64,000 nt of DNA from Polaribacter sp. KT25b (GCF_900105145.1 NZ_LT629752.1:3787501-3851500); one strand, 5' to 3'; positions 9,811 through 19,928 are shown, counted from the first letter of the stretch. The notes: generated by a model not told the origin, from the sequence alone. Translations and numbers: made by a program.

Positions 9811-12642
9811 ATGAAAAAAATTATTCAGTATTTACTATTTTTCTTTAGCGGTATTTTTATTGCGCAACAAAACCCAACTAATTCTTCCTTAATTGTAAAA
9901 TCTCTAAAAGATAAAAAACAATTAGAAAGTACTTCTTTAGTTAAGAATGTTAATTTTACAAATATTGGGCCAACTGTAATGAGTGGTCGTGTTGTAGATG
10001 TTGATGTAAATCCTAACAATACAACAGAATTTTATGTAGGTTATGCTTCTGGCGGATTGTGGTACACAAATAACAACGGCACAACTTTTACACCAGTTTT
10101 AGACAATTCAGATACACAAAATATTGGTGATATTGCTGTAGATTGGAAATCAGAAACTATTTGGGTTGGAACGGGCGAAAAAAATTCTTCGCGTTCATCT
10201 TATGCGGGAATAGGTATTTTAAAATCTACGGATAAAGGAAAAACTTGGACTAATGTTGGTTTACTAGATTCTCATCACACAAGTAGAATTCTTATCAACC
10301 CAAATAATACAAACGAAGTTGTAATTGGTAGTATTGGTCATTTATATTCATCAAATAAAGAAAGAGGTGTTTTTAAAACGATTGATGGTGGAAAAACATG
10401 GTCTAAAACCTTGTTTATTGACGAAAATACGGGAATTATAGATGTTGCTGTTGCGCCAGAAAATTTTAATATTATGTATGCTGCTTCTTGGGAACGTGAA
10501 CGTAAAGCATGGAATTTTGATGGAAATGGTAAACATTCTGCCATTTATAAAAGTATAGATGCAGGTGCTACTTGGGCTAAGATTTCTGATAAAAGTGGAT
10601 TTCCAATTGGCGATGGAGTTGGTAGAATTGGCTTAGCAGTTTTTAATGCAAATACAGTGTATGCTTTGCACGACAGTCAGTTTAGAAGAGAAAAAAATAA
10701 AGAGAAAAAACGTTCTGATGATTTAACAAAAGAAGATTTTAAAACAATGTCTTCTGATGATTTTTTAAAATTAACGGATAAAAAACTAAATACATATTTA
10801 AAAAATAACGGGTTTCAAGAAAAGTATAGAGCAGAAAATGTAAAACAAATGGTAAGAGTTGGTTCTGTAAAACCAATTGATTTGGCTAAATATTTAGAAG
10901 ACGCAAACTCTATGTTGTTTGATACTGAGGTTGTTGGTGCAGAAGTTTTTAAAACTACAGATGGTGGTAAATCTTGGAAAAAAACACATAATGATTATTT
11001 AGATGGCGTTTATTCTTCCTACGGATATTATTTTGGAGAAATTAGAGTAGATCTTCAAGATGAAAACGGAATTTATATTTTAGGAGTACCGATTTTAAAA
11101 TCAAAAGATGGTGGAAAAACATTTATATCTATCAGTAAAGAAAATGTACACGCAGATCATCAAGCTTTGTGGGTAAATCCTAAAAAAGCAGGACATATTT
11201 TAAACGGTAATGACGGTGGTTTAAATCTTTCTTATGACGATGGCGAAAGCTGGATTAAATTAAATAATGCAGCGGTTGGGCAATTCTATTCTGTATATGC
11301 AGATAATCAGAAAAATTACAAAATTTATGGTGGTTTGCAAGATAATGGCGTTTGGGTTGCCAGTAATAATGCAAGAATCGATAAACGCTGGAAACAAACT
11401 GGTCAAAATCCGTATGAGTCAATTATGGGCGGCGACGGAATGCAAGTACAAGTTGATGATAGAAACCCGAATATTGTGTATACGGGTTATCAATTTGGAA
11501 ATTATTACAGAATTGATAGAGAAAGTGGTAATAATAAATATATTCAGCCAAAACATATTTTAGGCGAAAATCCGTATAGATTTAACTGGCAAACTCCAAT
11601 TTTGTTATCAAAACACAACCAAGATATTTTATATTTAGGAGGTAATAAATTACATAGATCTTTAAATAAAGGTGATGATTGGACAACTATTTCTGAAGAT
11701 TTAACAAATGGAGGAAAAAAAGGAAATGTTGCTTACGGAACGTTGACAACAATTGCAGAAAGTCCGTTTCAATTTGGATTATTATACACCGGTTCTGATG
11801 ATGGATTTGTACATGTTTCTAAAAATGGTGGCGGTTCTTGGACTAAAATTTCAGATTCTTTTCCGCAAGATTTATGGGTTACAAGAGTTGTAGCATCTGC
11901 ACATAAAAAAGAACGCGTTTATGTAACTTTAAACGGTTACAGATTTGACGATTTTACACCGTATGTTTTTATGTCTGATGATTTTGGACAAACCTGGGAA
12001 AACATTGGTAATTCAATTCCAACATCTGCAGTAAACGTAATAAAAGAAGATCCTGCAAGCGAAAATATAGTATATGTTGGTACAGATAATGGTTTGTATA
12101 TTTCTTTTGATTATGGCGCTTCTTGGCAAGTGTTTAGTAAAAATTTACCAAATGTTGCAGTTCATGATTTAGTAATTCAGCCAACCGCAAAACATTTAAT
12201 TGTAGCAACTCACGGCCGTAGTTTGTATAAAGCCGATATTGAATCTTTACAACTTTTTACTGATGAATTAATGGCAAAATCTACTCATATTTTTGCAATT
12301 AATTCTATTAGAAAAAGAAGCTCTTGGGGAAGTTCTTGGAGTAAATGGTCTAAGCCAAATTTACCAGAAATCAATATTCCTTTTTATGTAAATACAAAGA
12401 AAAAAGTAACTATTAATGTTTTTTCTGATGATATAAAAGTAAACTCAATTTCTATAGATGCAGATAGAGGCTTTAACGAAGCAATTTTTGATGTTTCATT
12501 TTCTGATAAAGGAAAAAAAGCATTTAAAAGAGGAAACAAAGAAATAATTATTAAGAAGGCAAAAAATGATGTTTATTATTTGCCAAAAGGAAAATATACT
12601 ATTAAAATTGATGATGCAACATCAGAATTTGAAATAAAATAA
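9811..12642 (+). CDS. Secreted beta-propeller protein with BNR/VPS10-like repeats
   Basis: The 943-residue protein begins with a signal peptide (MKKIIQYLLFFFSGIFIAQ). Its body carries many Asp-box repeats of the sialidase/sortilin kind, such as STDKGKTW, TIDGGKTW, SIDAGATW, TTDGGKSW and SKDGGKTF, which build beta-propeller blades. A lysine-rich insertion sits near residues 290-350. Such proteins are often labelled glycosyl hydrolase in Bacteroidota, but I see no sialidase active-site set, so enzymatic activity is not supported. The C-terminus (LPKGKYTIKI...) resembles a beta-sandwich sorting or anchoring domain but lacks the full T9SS type A signature. Export to the periplasm or surface is likely. 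Confidence 0.8.
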   Translation: MKKIIQYLLFFFSGIFIAQQNPTNSSLIVKSLKDKKQLESTSLVKNVNFTNIGPTVMSGRVVDVDVNPNNTTEFYVGYASGGLWYTNNNGTTFTPVLDNSDTQNIGDIAVDWKSETIWVGTGEKNSSRSSYAGIGILKSTDKGKTWTNVGLLDSHHTSRILINPNNTNEVVIGSIGHLYSSNKERGVFKTIDGGKTWSKTLFIDENTGIIDVAVAPENFNIMYAASWERERKAWNFDGNGKHSAIYKSIDAGATWAKISDKSGFPIGDGVGRIGLAVFNANTVYALHDSQFRREKNKEKKRSDDLTKEDFKTMSSDDFLKLTDKKLNTYLKNNGFQEKYRAENVKQMVRVGSVKPIDLAKYLEDANSMLFDTEVVGAEVFKTTDGGKSWKKTHNDYLDGVYSSYGYYFGEIRVDLQDENGIYILGVPILKSKDGGKTFISISKENVHADHQALWVNPKKAGHILNGNDGGLNLSYDDGESWIKLNNAAVGQFYSVYADNQKNYKIYGGLQDNGVWVASNNARIDKRWKQTGQNPYESIMGGDGMQVQVDDRNPNIVYTGYQFGNYYRIDRESGNNKYIQPKHILGENPYRFNWQTPILLSKHNQDILYLGGNKLHRSLNKGDDWTTISEDLTNGGKKGNVAYGTLTTIAESPFQFGLLYTGSDDGFVHVSKNGGGSWTKISDSFPQDLWVTRVVASAHKKERVYVTLNGYRFDDFTPYVFMSDDFGQTWENIGNSIPTSAVNVIKEDPASENIVYVGTDNGLYISFDYGASWQVFSKNLPNVAVHDLVIQPTAKHLIVATHGRSLYKADIESLQLFTDELMAKSTHIFAINSIRKRSSWGSSWSKWSKPNLPEINIPFYVNTKKKVTINVFSDDIKVNSISIDADRGFNEAIFDVSFSDKGKKAFKRGNKEIIIKKAKNDVYYLPKGKYTIKIDDATSEFEIK

Positions 12643-12651
12643 TTATTGAGT

Positions 12652-12684
12652 AAACCTCAAAGGTTTTAAATACTTTTGAGGTTT
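12652..12684 (+). terminator. Terminator after the beta-propeller gene
   Basis: The stem AAACCTCAAA (12652-12661) pairs with TTTGAGGTTT (12675-12684), followed by a T-rich stretch. It lies between the propeller gene and the next gene on the same strand. Confidence 0.7.
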
Positions 12685-12698
12685 GTTATTAAAAATAA

Positions 12699-13337
12699 AT
12701 GAAAAAATATATTGCTTTTCTTTTTTTAGTATTTACTATCTCTGTAAACTCACAATCTAATTTTAAAAAGTTTTTTAAACTTTCTGGCCCCATAAAATCA
12801 TGGGTTTTATTTCATCCTTTTAAGGCAACAAAAGCATTAAAAATTTCTGAAGAAGCTAGTAAAGTATCAGATTCAATTAAAAAAACAAATTTATTAGATG
12901 GCGATGATTCTGGTGGGCAAGTAGATGCTTTTAGGCATGCGTATTGGATGGCGAGATTACATCAAGAGATTGGAGAGTCTGCAGCCCGTTCTTTAGGAAA
13001 AGCACATGAAAAAGAAAATTATTTAACTTTTAAGAAATGGCAATTAGAAGAAGGTGTTGTGCCAGATGAAATTTCATCAAAAATGGATTTGTATAATAAT
13101 GAACAAGGCTTAAAATTAATTTCTAGAGAAAGTAAAGTTTCTAAAAAAGGATTGATTTATAGAGTTCTAAATGCAATTAAAGAAGGAGAAATGAAAATCA
13201 TCAAAAAAGATGAAAAAGGAGATTTTTTAACTTGTGATGGCAACCTAATTTTAAAAGAATCTTTAAAAGGAAAATGGGAAAACAATAAATGTTTAATTTC
13301 ATCAGAAAAAAATAAAAAAGCTATTTTAATAAAGTAA
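12699..13337 (+). CDS. Secreted DUF6973-like protein
   Basis: The 212-residue protein has a signal peptide (MKKYIAFLFLVFTISVNSQ). The central part carries the set GGQVDAFRHAYWMARL, then a histidine-glutamate pair in KAHEKEN, then MDLYNNEQGL. This pattern (GxxDAxRHAxW, HE, MDxxNNxxG) is what I know as the DUF6973 family; the conserved His, Glu, Asp and Asn suggest a metal site or enzyme, but no activity is established. The lysine-rich C-terminal 70 residues are less characteristic. It starts only 14 bases after the preceding terminator stem, so its own promoter must overlap that region or it depends on read-through. Confidence 0.7.
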   Translation: MKKYIAFLFLVFTISVNSQSNFKKFFKLSGPIKSWVLFHPFKATKALKISEEASKVSDSIKKTNLLDGDDSGGQVDAFRHAYWMARLHQEIGESAARSLGKAHEKENYLTFKKWQLEEGVVPDEISSKMDLYNNEQGLKLISRESKVSKKGLIYRVLNAIKEGEMKIIKKDEKGDFLTCDGNLILKESLKGKWENNKCLISSEKNKKAILIK

Positions 13338-13457
13338 AAATTTACTACAACGTATTCGCTCAATATGCATAGTACATAGAGAGGATGAGTTTTAAAAAAG
13401 TCAATTATAGCAGGTGTTTATTGATATTTATCATAAAAAATTAATGTAGTAATTTGC

Positions 13458-13465
13458 TACTTTTG
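13458..13465 (+). promoter_or_regulatory. -7 box (TACTTTTG) for the AspT-type transporter gene
   Basis: TACTTTTG matches TAnnTTTG exactly and lies 56 bases upstream of the transporter ATG in a gene-free stretch. Confidence 0.5.
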
Positions 13466-13521
13466 TGTCCTTAAATTAAAAATAGTTTTTCTTAAAACTA
13501 AACTAACTAAATATTATAAAT

Positions 13522-15138
13522 ATGGAATTTTTTTCAGAATTACTCACTAAAGATTACTTTGTGTTATTTCTGGTTATTGGTCTTGGAATTGCACTCGGAA
13601 ACGTTCGTGTAAAAGGGATTAATTTTGACACATCTGCTGTTATTTTTGTCGCTATCTTTTTTGGTTATTTATATAATTTATACGGCATTACTTTTAGTAT
13701 TCCGCCAATTATACAAAGTGTAGGGTTGGTTTTATTTATTTATACAATTGGAATGCAAGCAGGGCCTTCATTTTTTAGCTCTTTTAAAGAACAAGGAACA
13801 AAGTTAATAGCACTTGCAGCAATTACAGTAATAACAGGTGGATTAACGGCTGTTAGTATTTCATATATTTATGGTGTAGATATGAACATGATGAGTGGTT
13901 TGCTAACAGGCGCTTTAACATCAACACCAGGTTTAGCAGCTTCTATAGAGTCTTCTCATTCTCCGTTGGCTTCAATTGGTTATGGTATTGCGTATCCATT
14001 TGGCGTTTTGGGTGTTATCTTATTTGTAAAATTAGGACCTTCACTTTTTAGAGTGAAAATTAAAGAGGAAGAACAAAAGTTTGAAGAGCAATCAAATTCA
14101 AACACACCAATGGTTATTAATAAAAATTTAATTATTTCTAATCAAAATGTACATGGAAAAACCATCGATGAATTAAAAATACGTTTTATGACAAAGGCTA
14201 ATATTTCTCGAATAATGAAGCCTAATCAATTGCCAATTTCACCAACAAAAGATACAGTTTTAGAAATAGGAGATATTATTAAAGCCGTAGGAACTGTAAA
14301 TGCATTGCATAGAATAGAAATTTTATTAGGTAAAGTTACCGATATCAAAATTCCTCGAAGCGGAACTTATGAGGTAAAATGGTATGTTGTAAGTAACGAC
14401 AATGTCGTAAATAAAACGATTCAAGAGTTGAATCTTTTTGAAAATTATTCTGCAACTATTACGCGTATTCGAAGAGCTAGTATCGATTTAGCCCCGCATC
14501 CTACAACAAAAATTAAATATGGAGATAAAATTTTAGTTTCTTGTTCCACAGGTAATGTCTCTGCAGTAACACAGCTATTTGGAAACAGTTTAAAAAGAAT
14601 TGGAGAAACTAGTTTTTTACCAGTAGCATTTGGAATCGCTATAGGAATTCTTGTTGGTTCTATTGCTATTCCACTTGGAGGAATGCATCTTAAATTAGGG
14701 CTAACAGGAGGTGTGCTTTTATCTTCTATATTTTTAAGTTGGAAAGGAAAAACAGGACCAATTATTTGGAATTTACCTGGACCAGCAAATCAAATATTAC
14801 GTCAACTTGGTTTGTTATTATTTTTAACTCCCGTTGGATTAAATGCAGGTCAAAGTTTAGTGTCTGCAGTACAAGAACATGGAGCAATTCTGTTTTTATA
14901 TGGAGCCCTTATTACGTTAATCCCCATGATTATAGCCGTTTTTACAGGGCGATTCTTGCTTAAAATTAACTTTTTGTCTATTTTAGGAGCTTTAACAGGC
15001 GGAATGACATCAACACCAGGATTAAGTGCTACAGATTCTATGACAGAATCAGACGCACCTCAAATAGCTTATGCGGCTGTTTATCCTTTTTCATTAGTAC
15101 TCATAATAGCCGTTGCAGAAATAATGGCAATCTTATAA
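13522..15138 (+). CDS. AspT/YidE/YbjL-family transporter with two TrkA-C domains
   Basis: The 538-residue membrane protein has the duplicated layout of the aspartate:alanine exchanger family: a first membrane half (about 1-180), two cytosolic RCK/TrkA-C regulatory domains (about 198-275 and 285-365) and a second membrane half (about 375-538). The repeated signature TSTPGLAA / TSTPGLSA occurs in both halves (near 135 and near 500). Family members exchange or export small organic anions, and the TrkA-C domains suggest ligand control; the substrate here is unknown. A single gene with its own promoter, upstream of the sdh operon. Succinate or another dicarboxylate is only a guess from the neighbours. 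Confidence 0.85.
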   Translation: MEFFSELLTKDYFVLFLVIGLGIALGNVRVKGINFDTSAVIFVAIFFGYLYNLYGITFSIPPIIQSVGLVLFIYTIGMQAGPSFFSSFKEQGTKLIALAAITVITGGLTAVSISYIYGVDMNMMSGLLTGALTSTPGLAASIESSHSPLASIGYGIAYPFGVLGVILFVKLGPSLFRVKIKEEEQKFEEQSNSNTPMVINKNLIISNQNVHGKTIDELKIRFMTKANISRIMKPNQLPISPTKDTVLEIGDIIKAVGTVNALHRIEILLGKVTDIKIPRSGTYEVKWYVVSNDNVVNKTIQELNLFENYSATITRIRRASIDLAPHPTTKIKYGDKILVSCSTGNVSAVTQLFGNSLKRIGETSFLPVAFGIAIGILVGSIAIPLGGMHLKLGLTGGVLLSSIFLSWKGKTGPIIWNLPGPANQILRQLGLLLFLTPVGLNAGQSLVSAVQEHGAILFLYGALITLIPMIIAVFTGRFLLKINFLSILGALTGGMTSTPGLSATDSMTESDAPQIAYAAVYPFSLVLIIAVAEIMAIL

Positions 15139-15244
15139 ATAACCTAAAAATTATAAAAAATGATAACCACTAAAACCTTTATTAAAACGATTCTAAATAA
15201 CCCAAAAAAGCAGTGTTTTATTTCACTATAGAATATCTAAATAG

Positions 15245-15252
15245 TACATTTG
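15245..15252 (+). promoter_or_regulatory. -7 box (TACATTTG) for sdhCAB
   Basis: TACATTTG matches the TAnnTTTG consensus 32 bases upstream of the sdhC ATG, the only good candidate in the 145-base gap. No convincing -33 element was seen. Confidence 0.5.
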
Positions 15253-15283
15253 TTAACAACAATTTTTAACCTAAATTAATACA

Positions 15284-15949
15284 ATGAGCGGATTTTTCAA
15301 ATCTTCAATTGGAAGAAAAGTAGCCATGGCGCTTTCGGCATTCTTCCTCATGATTTTCTTAATTATACATATCGCCGTAAATATTACATCACTTTTTAGT
15401 GAAGATCTCTTTAATGAGTTATCCCATTTTATGGGTACAAATCCTTTAATACAATTTGCTATGCAACCTGTATTAGTTTTTGGAGTTATTTTTCACTTTG
15501 TGTTAGGCTTTATTTTAGAATTAAAAAACAAAAAAGCAAACGGAGTTGCCTATGCTAGAGATAATGGCGCAGCTAATTCTACTTGGATGAGTAGAAACAT
15601 GATTTATAGTGGATTGGCTATTTTAGCTTTCATTATACTTCACTTTATAGATTTCTGGATTCCAGAAATGAACCATAAATACATTGCTGTATTACCAGAA
15701 GATCCTACAAGATACTTTCATGAGTTGCAAGAAAAATTTGTTCCAATTTGGAGAGTTGCTGCTTATGTAGTTGCTTTTGTTTTCTTAGGATTGCATTTAG
15801 CACATGGATTTACATCAGCATTTCAATCTATGGGAGTTACTGCGGGAAGAAAAAAAGCATTACAAACTTTTGGTAAAATTTACTCAATAATTATTCCTTT
15901 AGGCTTTATTATTGTTGCAGTATTTCACCATTTAAATAATAACCATTAA
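15284..15949 (+). CDS. sdhC: Succinate dehydrogenase cytochrome b subunit
   Basis: The 221-residue integral membrane protein anchors complex II and carries haem b for electron transfer from succinate to menaquinone. Five hydrophobic helices are visible, with histidines in or near them (HIAVN near 30, HFVLG near 72, HFIDF near 127, HLAHG near 170, and FHHLNNNH at the end), as in the single-subunit b558 (Bacillus-type) family. It is the first gene of the operon; sdhA follows after 11 bases. Confidence 0.93.
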   Translation: MSGFFKSSIGRKVAMALSAFFLMIFLIIHIAVNITSLFSEDLFNELSHFMGTNPLIQFAMQPVLVFGVIFHFVLGFILELKNKKANGVAYARDNGAANSTWMSRNMIYSGLAILAFIILHFIDFWIPEMNHKYIAVLPEDPTRYFHELQEKFVPIWRVAAYVVAFVFLGLHLAHGFTSAFQSMGVTAGRKKALQTFGKIYSIIIPLGFIIVAVFHHLNNNH

Positions 15950-15960
15950 TCTTAATAACG

Positions 15961-17973
15961 ATGGCTTTAGATTCAAAAATACCAGAAGGTCCAATTAAAG
16001 ATAAATGGACAACTTATAAAGACAAAATTGATCTTGTAAACCCAGCAAACAAACGTAATATTGATATTATTGTTGTGGGTACAGGTTTAGCAGGAGGTTC
16101 TGCAGCGGCAACGTTAGCAGAATTAGGATATAACGTAAAAGCATTCGCTTACCAAGATTCTCCTCGTAGAGCGCATTCTATTGCAGCTCAAGGTGGAATT
16201 AACGCCGCAAAAAATTACCAAGGAGATGGAGATTCTAATTACAGATTGTTTTACGATACTGTAAAAGGAGGAGATTACCGTTCTCGTGAAGCAAACGTAC
16301 ATCGTTTAGCTGAGGTATCTGGTAATATTATTGATCAATGTGTGGCACAAGGAGTTCCTTTTGCACGTGATTATGGTGGTTTGTTAGATAACCGTTCTTT
16401 TGGTGGAGTTTTAGTTTCTAGAACTTTTTATGCAAAAGGACAAACAGGTCAACAATTATTATTAGGTTGTTATTCTGCAATGAACCGTCAAATTGCTCGT
16501 GGTAAGATTGAGATGTTCAATCGTCATGAAATGCTAGATGTTGTGAAAATTGACGGTAAAGCAAGAGGTATTATTGCTCGTGATTTAATTACTGGAGAAA
16601 TAGAACGTCATTCGGCACATGCGGTTGTAATTGCAACAGGTGGTTATGGTAACGTGTACTTCTTATCTACAAATGCAATGGGTTCTAATGCTACTGCAGC
16701 TTGGAAAATTCATAAAAAAGGAGCATATTTTGCAAATCCTTGTTATACACAAATTCACCCAACATGTATTCCTCGTTCTGGAGACTATCAGTCTAAATTA
16801 ACTTTGATGTCTGAGTCTTTACGTAACGATGGTAGAATTTGGGTTCCTGCAAGAATAGAAGATGCTAAAGCAATACAAGCGGGTAAATTAAAACCTACTG
16901 AAATTGCAGAAGAAAATAGAGATTATTATTTAGAAAGACGTTACCCAGCCTTTGGTAACTTAGTGCCTCGTGATGTTGCTTCTAGAGCAGCAAAAGAGCG
17001 TTGTGATGCTGGTTTTGGTGTAAATGCAACAGGTGAAGCTGTGTATTTAGATTTTGCGTCTGCTTTTGAACGTTATGGAAAAGAGCAAGCAAAAATTCAT
17101 GGAATTAAAAATGCTTCTAAAGAAAAAATAATTGAATTAGGTCAAGGTATTATTGAAGAAAAATATGGAAACTTGTTTCAGATGTATGAAAAAATCATCG
17201 CTGAAAATCCTTACGAAACTCCAATGATGATTTATCCTGCAACACACTATACAATGGGTGGAGTTTGGGTAGATTATAACTTAATGACTACTGTAGAAGG
17301 TTTATATTGTATTGGTGAGGCTAATTTCTCTGATCATGGTGCAAATAGATTGGGTGCTTCTGCCTTAATGCAAGGTTTAGCCGATGGTTATTTTGTATTA
17401 CCTTACACTATTGGAGATTATTTATCTGCTGATATCAGAACAGGGAAAATACCTACAGATACCAAAGAGTTCGATGAGGTAGAAAAAGAAGTTAAAGATA
17501 GAATTGATTTCTTTATCAATAATAAAGGAACAAAATCTGTAGATCATTTCCACAAACGTCTTGGTAAAGTAATGTGGGATAAGGTAGGAATGTCTCGTAA
17601 CGAAAAAGATTTAAAAGCTGCCATGGCAGAAATTAAAGCAATTCGTGAGGAATTTTGGAAAGATGTAATGGTGCCTGGTACTGCAAACGAAATGAATGTA
17701 GAACTTGAAAAAGCAGGACGTGTAGCAGACTTTTTAGAGTTAGGAGAATTATTTGCTAAAGATGCTTTAACAAGAAATGAATCTTGTGGAGGACATTTTA
17801 GAGAGGAATCTGTAGAATTAGATGGACCTCAAAAAGGAGAAGCAAAACGTAACGATAAGGATTTTGCATTTGTATCTGCTTGGGAATATAAAGGAGAACC
17901 AGCTGATGCGGTTTTACACAAAGAAGAATTAGAATTTAACGATATTGAATTGAAACAACGTTCATATAAATAA
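15961..17973 (+). CDS. sdhA: Succinate dehydrogenase flavoprotein subunit
   Basis: The 670-residue subunit oxidises succinate to fumarate using covalently bound FAD. The Rossmann motif GTGLAGG is at about 40-46 and the flavin-linking histidine in HSIAAQGG is His72. The capping and active-site region includes the HPT of QIHPTCIP and the [17 protein letters not shown] segment. Length and order fit the Bacteroidota complex II, which lacks a separate SdhD. It lies between sdhC and sdhB with 11- and 7-base gaps. Confidence 0.97.
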   Translation: MALDSKIPEGPIKDKWTTYKDKIDLVNPANKRNIDIIVVGTGLAGGSAAATLAELGYNVKAFAYQDSPRRAHSIAAQGGINAAKNYQGDGDSNYRLFYDTVKGGDYRSREANVHRLAEVSGNIIDQCVAQGVPFARDYGGLLDNRSFGGVLVSRTFYAKGQTGQQLLLGCYSAMNRQIARGKIEMFNRHEMLDVVKIDGKARGIIARDLITGEIERHSAHAVVIATGGYGNVYFLSTNAMGSNATAAWKIHKKGAYFANPCYTQIHPTCIPRSGDYQSKLTLMSESLRNDGRIWVPARIEDAKAIQAGKLKPTEIAEENRDYYLERRYPAFGNLVPRDVASRAAKERCDAGFGVNATGEAVYLDFASAFERYGKEQAKIHGIKNASKEKIIELGQGIIEEKYGNLFQMYEKIIAENPYETPMMIYPATHYTMGGVWVDYNLMTTVEGLYCIGEANFSDHGANRLGASALMQGLADGYFVLPYTIGDYLSADIRTGKIPTDTKEFDEVEKEVKDRIDFFINNKGTKSVDHFHKRLGKVMWDKVGMSRNEKDLKAAMAEIKAIREEFWKDVMVPGTANEMNVELEKAGRVADFLELGELFAKDALTRNESCGGHFREESVELDGPQKGEAKRNDKDFAFVSAWEYKGEPADAVLHKEELEFNDIELKQRSYK

Positions 17974-17980
17974 GAAAGAT

Positions 17981-18736
17981 ATGTCAGGTAAAGGAATGAA
18001 TTTAACGTTAAAAATTTGGAGACAAAAAGACTCAAGTTCAAATGGGCAAATGGTCGATTATAAAGTAACTGATATTTCAGAACATATGTCTTTCTTAGAA
18101 ATGATGGATGTTTTAAATGAACAGTTAGTAAATTCTGGTGAAGAGCCAGTTGCTTTTGATCATGATTGTAGAGAAGGTATTTGTGGTATGTGTTCTATGT
18201 ACATCAATGGTGAAGCTCATGGACCAGATAGAGGTATTACTACTTGTCAGTTACATATGCGTATGTTTAACGATGGAGATACTATTACCATAGAGCCATT
18301 TAGAGCAGCAGCATTTCCTGTAATAAAAGATTTAATTGTAGATAGAATGGCTTTTGAGCGTATTCAGCAAGCAGGTGGTTACATATCTGTAAACACTTCT
18401 GGTAATACACAAGATGCAAACTCACTTCCTATTTCTAAACATGCAGCAGACGAGGCAATGGATGCAGCAGCATGTATTGGTTGTGGTGCTTGTGTAGCTA
18501 CTTGTAAAAACTCTTCTGCAATGTTATTTGTTGGTGCAAAAGTATCTCAGTATGCTTTATTACCACAAGGACAAGTGGAGGCAGCAGATCGTGTACAAAA
18601 CATGGTTGCACAAATGGATTTAGAAGGTTTTGGAAACTGTACAAATACAGGAGCTTGTGAAGTAGAATGCCCTAAAGGAATTACTTTAGAAAACATTGCA
18701 AGAATGAATAGAGAATTAATGAAAGCTAATCTTTAA
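17981..18736 (+). CDS. sdhB: Succinate dehydrogenase iron-sulfur subunit
   Basis: The 251-residue subunit carries electrons from FAD to the quinone site. The [2Fe-2S] cysteines are C63, C68, C71 and C89. The two other clusters are held by [11 protein letters not shown] (C165, C168, C171, C175) and C220, C226, C230. The last gene of sdhCAB, followed by a strong terminator. [10 protein letters not shown] is taken as the start because it follows the sdhA stop by 7 bases; Met6 is an alternative. Confidence 0.97.
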   Translation: MSGKGMNLTLKIWRQKDSSSNGQMVDYKVTDISEHMSFLEMMDVLNEQLVNSGEEPVAFDHDCREGICGMCSMYINGEAHGPDRGITTCQLHMRMFNDGDTITIEPFRAAAFPVIKDLIVDRMAFERIQQAGGYISVNTSGNTQDANSLPISKHAADEAMDAAACIGCGACVATCKNSSAMLFVGAKVSQYALLPQGQVEAADRVQNMVAQMDLEGFGNCTNTGACEVECPKGITLENIARMNRELMKANL

Positions 18737-18808
18737 TAAAGTTTATAAAATGCTTTTATTTAGGTAGATTTCGATTCTTTTAACGAAATTATACCGAGAA
18801 TTTTATGT

Positions 18809-18843
18809 AAAAAACTCTTTAGTGAAAGCTAAAGAGTTTTTTT
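18809..18843. terminator. Bidirectional terminator between sdhB and pth
   Basis: A 14-bp stem (18809-18822, AAAAAACTCTTTAG) pairs with 18829-18842 around a 6-base loop, with A and T runs at the ends. It lies between convergent sdhB and pth. Confidence 0.85.
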
Positions 18844-18848
18844 ATACC

Positions 18849-19418
18849 TTATTTTCCGTTAAAAGTATTCATGGTATTTGCTAAGCCAGCAGTACCAAAA
18901 GAGGTAATTATTTTTGCTGATGTTGGCAAGCGTTCTATTAGTTGGCTAGTTTCTTCTTTATTCCATTCGCCTAAAACATAATCTACTTGGCGACCTTTAG
19001 AGAAGTTACCGCTAATTCCAAATCTAAATCTTGGATATACATTTGTACCTAATTTTTCTTGAATATCTTTTAATCCATTATGGCCACCATCGCTTCCTTT
19101 GGCTTTAACTCTTAAAGTTCCAAAATCGATATTTAAATCATCTGTTACAATTAATAAATTTTCTACAGAAATTTTTTCTTTTTGCATCCAAAATTTCACC
19201 GCTTTTCCACTTAAGTTCATAAAAGTACTAGGCTTTAATAAAATAAAAGTTCGTCCTTTAAAACGAAAAGTAGCTACATCTCCTAATGTATTAGTTTCAA
19301 AAACTACGTTATGTTCTTCTGCAACTTCATCAACAATTTTAAAACCGATATTATGACGCGTATTTGCATATTTTTCACCAATATTTCCTAAACCAACAAT
19401 TAAAAATTTTTTCATCAA
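18849..19418 (-). CDS. pth: Peptidyl-tRNA hydrolase
   Basis: The 189-residue enzyme frees tRNA from dropped-off peptidyl-tRNA. The N-terminal GLGNIGEKYANTRHNIGF holds catalytic His22 (the usual NPG is NIG here). Further signatures are STFMNLSG, DDLNIDFGTLR and GSDGGHNGLKDI, and the RFRFGI segment. Length is normal for the family. A TATTTTTG box lies 63 bases upstream. Confidence 0.95.
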   Translation of the reverse strand: MMKKFLIVGLGNIGEKYANTRHNIGFKIVDEVAEEHNVVFETNTLGDVATFRFKGRTFILLKPSTFMNLSGKAVKFWMQKEKISVENLLIVTDDLNIDFGTLRVKAKGSDGGHNGLKDIQEKLGTNVYPRFRFGISGNFSKGRQVDYVLGEWNKEETSQLIERLPTSAKIITSFGTAGLANTMNTFNGK

Positions 19419-19480
19419 CGTTTTTCTAGTTTCAACTTTTATATGTGTATTTTATAAAAGTTGCCAATTAATTTATTTGG

Positions 19481-19488
19481 CAAAAATA
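19481..19488 (-). promoter_or_regulatory. -7 box (TATTTTTG) for pth
   Basis: On the minus strand this reads TATTTTTG, matching TAnnTTTG, 63 bases upstream of the pth start. Confidence 0.4.
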
Positions 19489-19539
19489 CTAAGAAAATAT
19501 AGTTTGTAGGTCTATAACTAATATGTTAGTTGCAAGTAA

Positions 19540-19809
19540 TTATTTAAAATCTTTAAAAAAATCTTTTGGTGAAATATCTAATTTATATAAAATAGTAAGT
19601 AATCTTTGTATGTCTAGTCTAGTTTTACCTTTTTCTATCTTAAAATAACCACTTTCTGATATGCCTAATTGTAAAGCTAAATCTATTTGAGATAAACCGG
19701 CTTCTGCTCTGTTTTTAGCTAATTTCTTTAAAACTGCAGTATAGTAACTTTCAACTTTTTCTTTTTCTTTTTCTTTTTCTTTTTCTTTTTCTTTTTCTTT
19801 TTCTTTCAT
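19540..19809 (-). CDS. XRE-family helix-turn-helix regulator with a (KE)8 N-terminal tract
   Basis: The 89-residue protein has an XRE/Cro-type helix-turn-helix at about residues 30-80 (AGLSQIDLALQLGISESGYFKIEKGKTR), followed by the LDISPKDFF end common to small flavobacterial XRE regulators. The first 17 residues after Met are alternating Lys-Glu, encoded by eight perfect TTTTTC units (on the plus strand). No later ATG exists before the HTH, so the tract is probably translated. It lies directly left of the duplicated peptide/GLPGLI region and may regulate it or itself; that is inference. Confidence 0.75.
   Translation of the reverse strand: MKEKEKEKEKEKEKEKEKVESYYTAVLKKLAKNRAEAGLSQIDLALQLGISESGYFKIEKGKTRLDIQRLLTILYKLDISPKDFFKDFK
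19756..19803. repeat. Hexanucleotide microsatellite (TTTTTC)8
   Basis: Eight perfect 6-base units inside the start of the XRE gene encode Lys-Glu repeats. The unit length keeps the reading frame, so copy-number change would alter the head length without switching the gene off. Confidence 0.95.
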
Positions 19810-19856
19810 TTTATTTCTAAATGTAGTAAAAGTAATACAAAAAAATCACTTTTTTA

Positions 19857-19928
19857 CTTTCCATTTTAGACTAATGGTTTTTGGGGGTAAAATTTATACC
19901 CCATTTCTAACTAGTCCAAAATGGAAAG
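19857..19928. repeat. Nested inverted repeat upstream of the XRE gene
   Basis: A 17-bp arm (19857-19873) pairs with 19912-19928 with a single G:U-type mismatch. Inside it, GGGGTA (19884-19889) pairs with TACCCC (19897-19902). The structure lies 48 bases upstream of the XRE start, where it could be an operator, a leader hairpin or a small RNA. Confidence 0.8.

Noticed and set aside
15160..15231. Possible 23-aa ORF (MITTKTFIKTILNNPKKQCF...) between the AspT-type gene and sdhC
   Set aside because: It is short, has no conserved signal or neighbour logic, and overlaps the promoter region of sdhC. Chance ORFs of this size are common in such AT-rich DNA.
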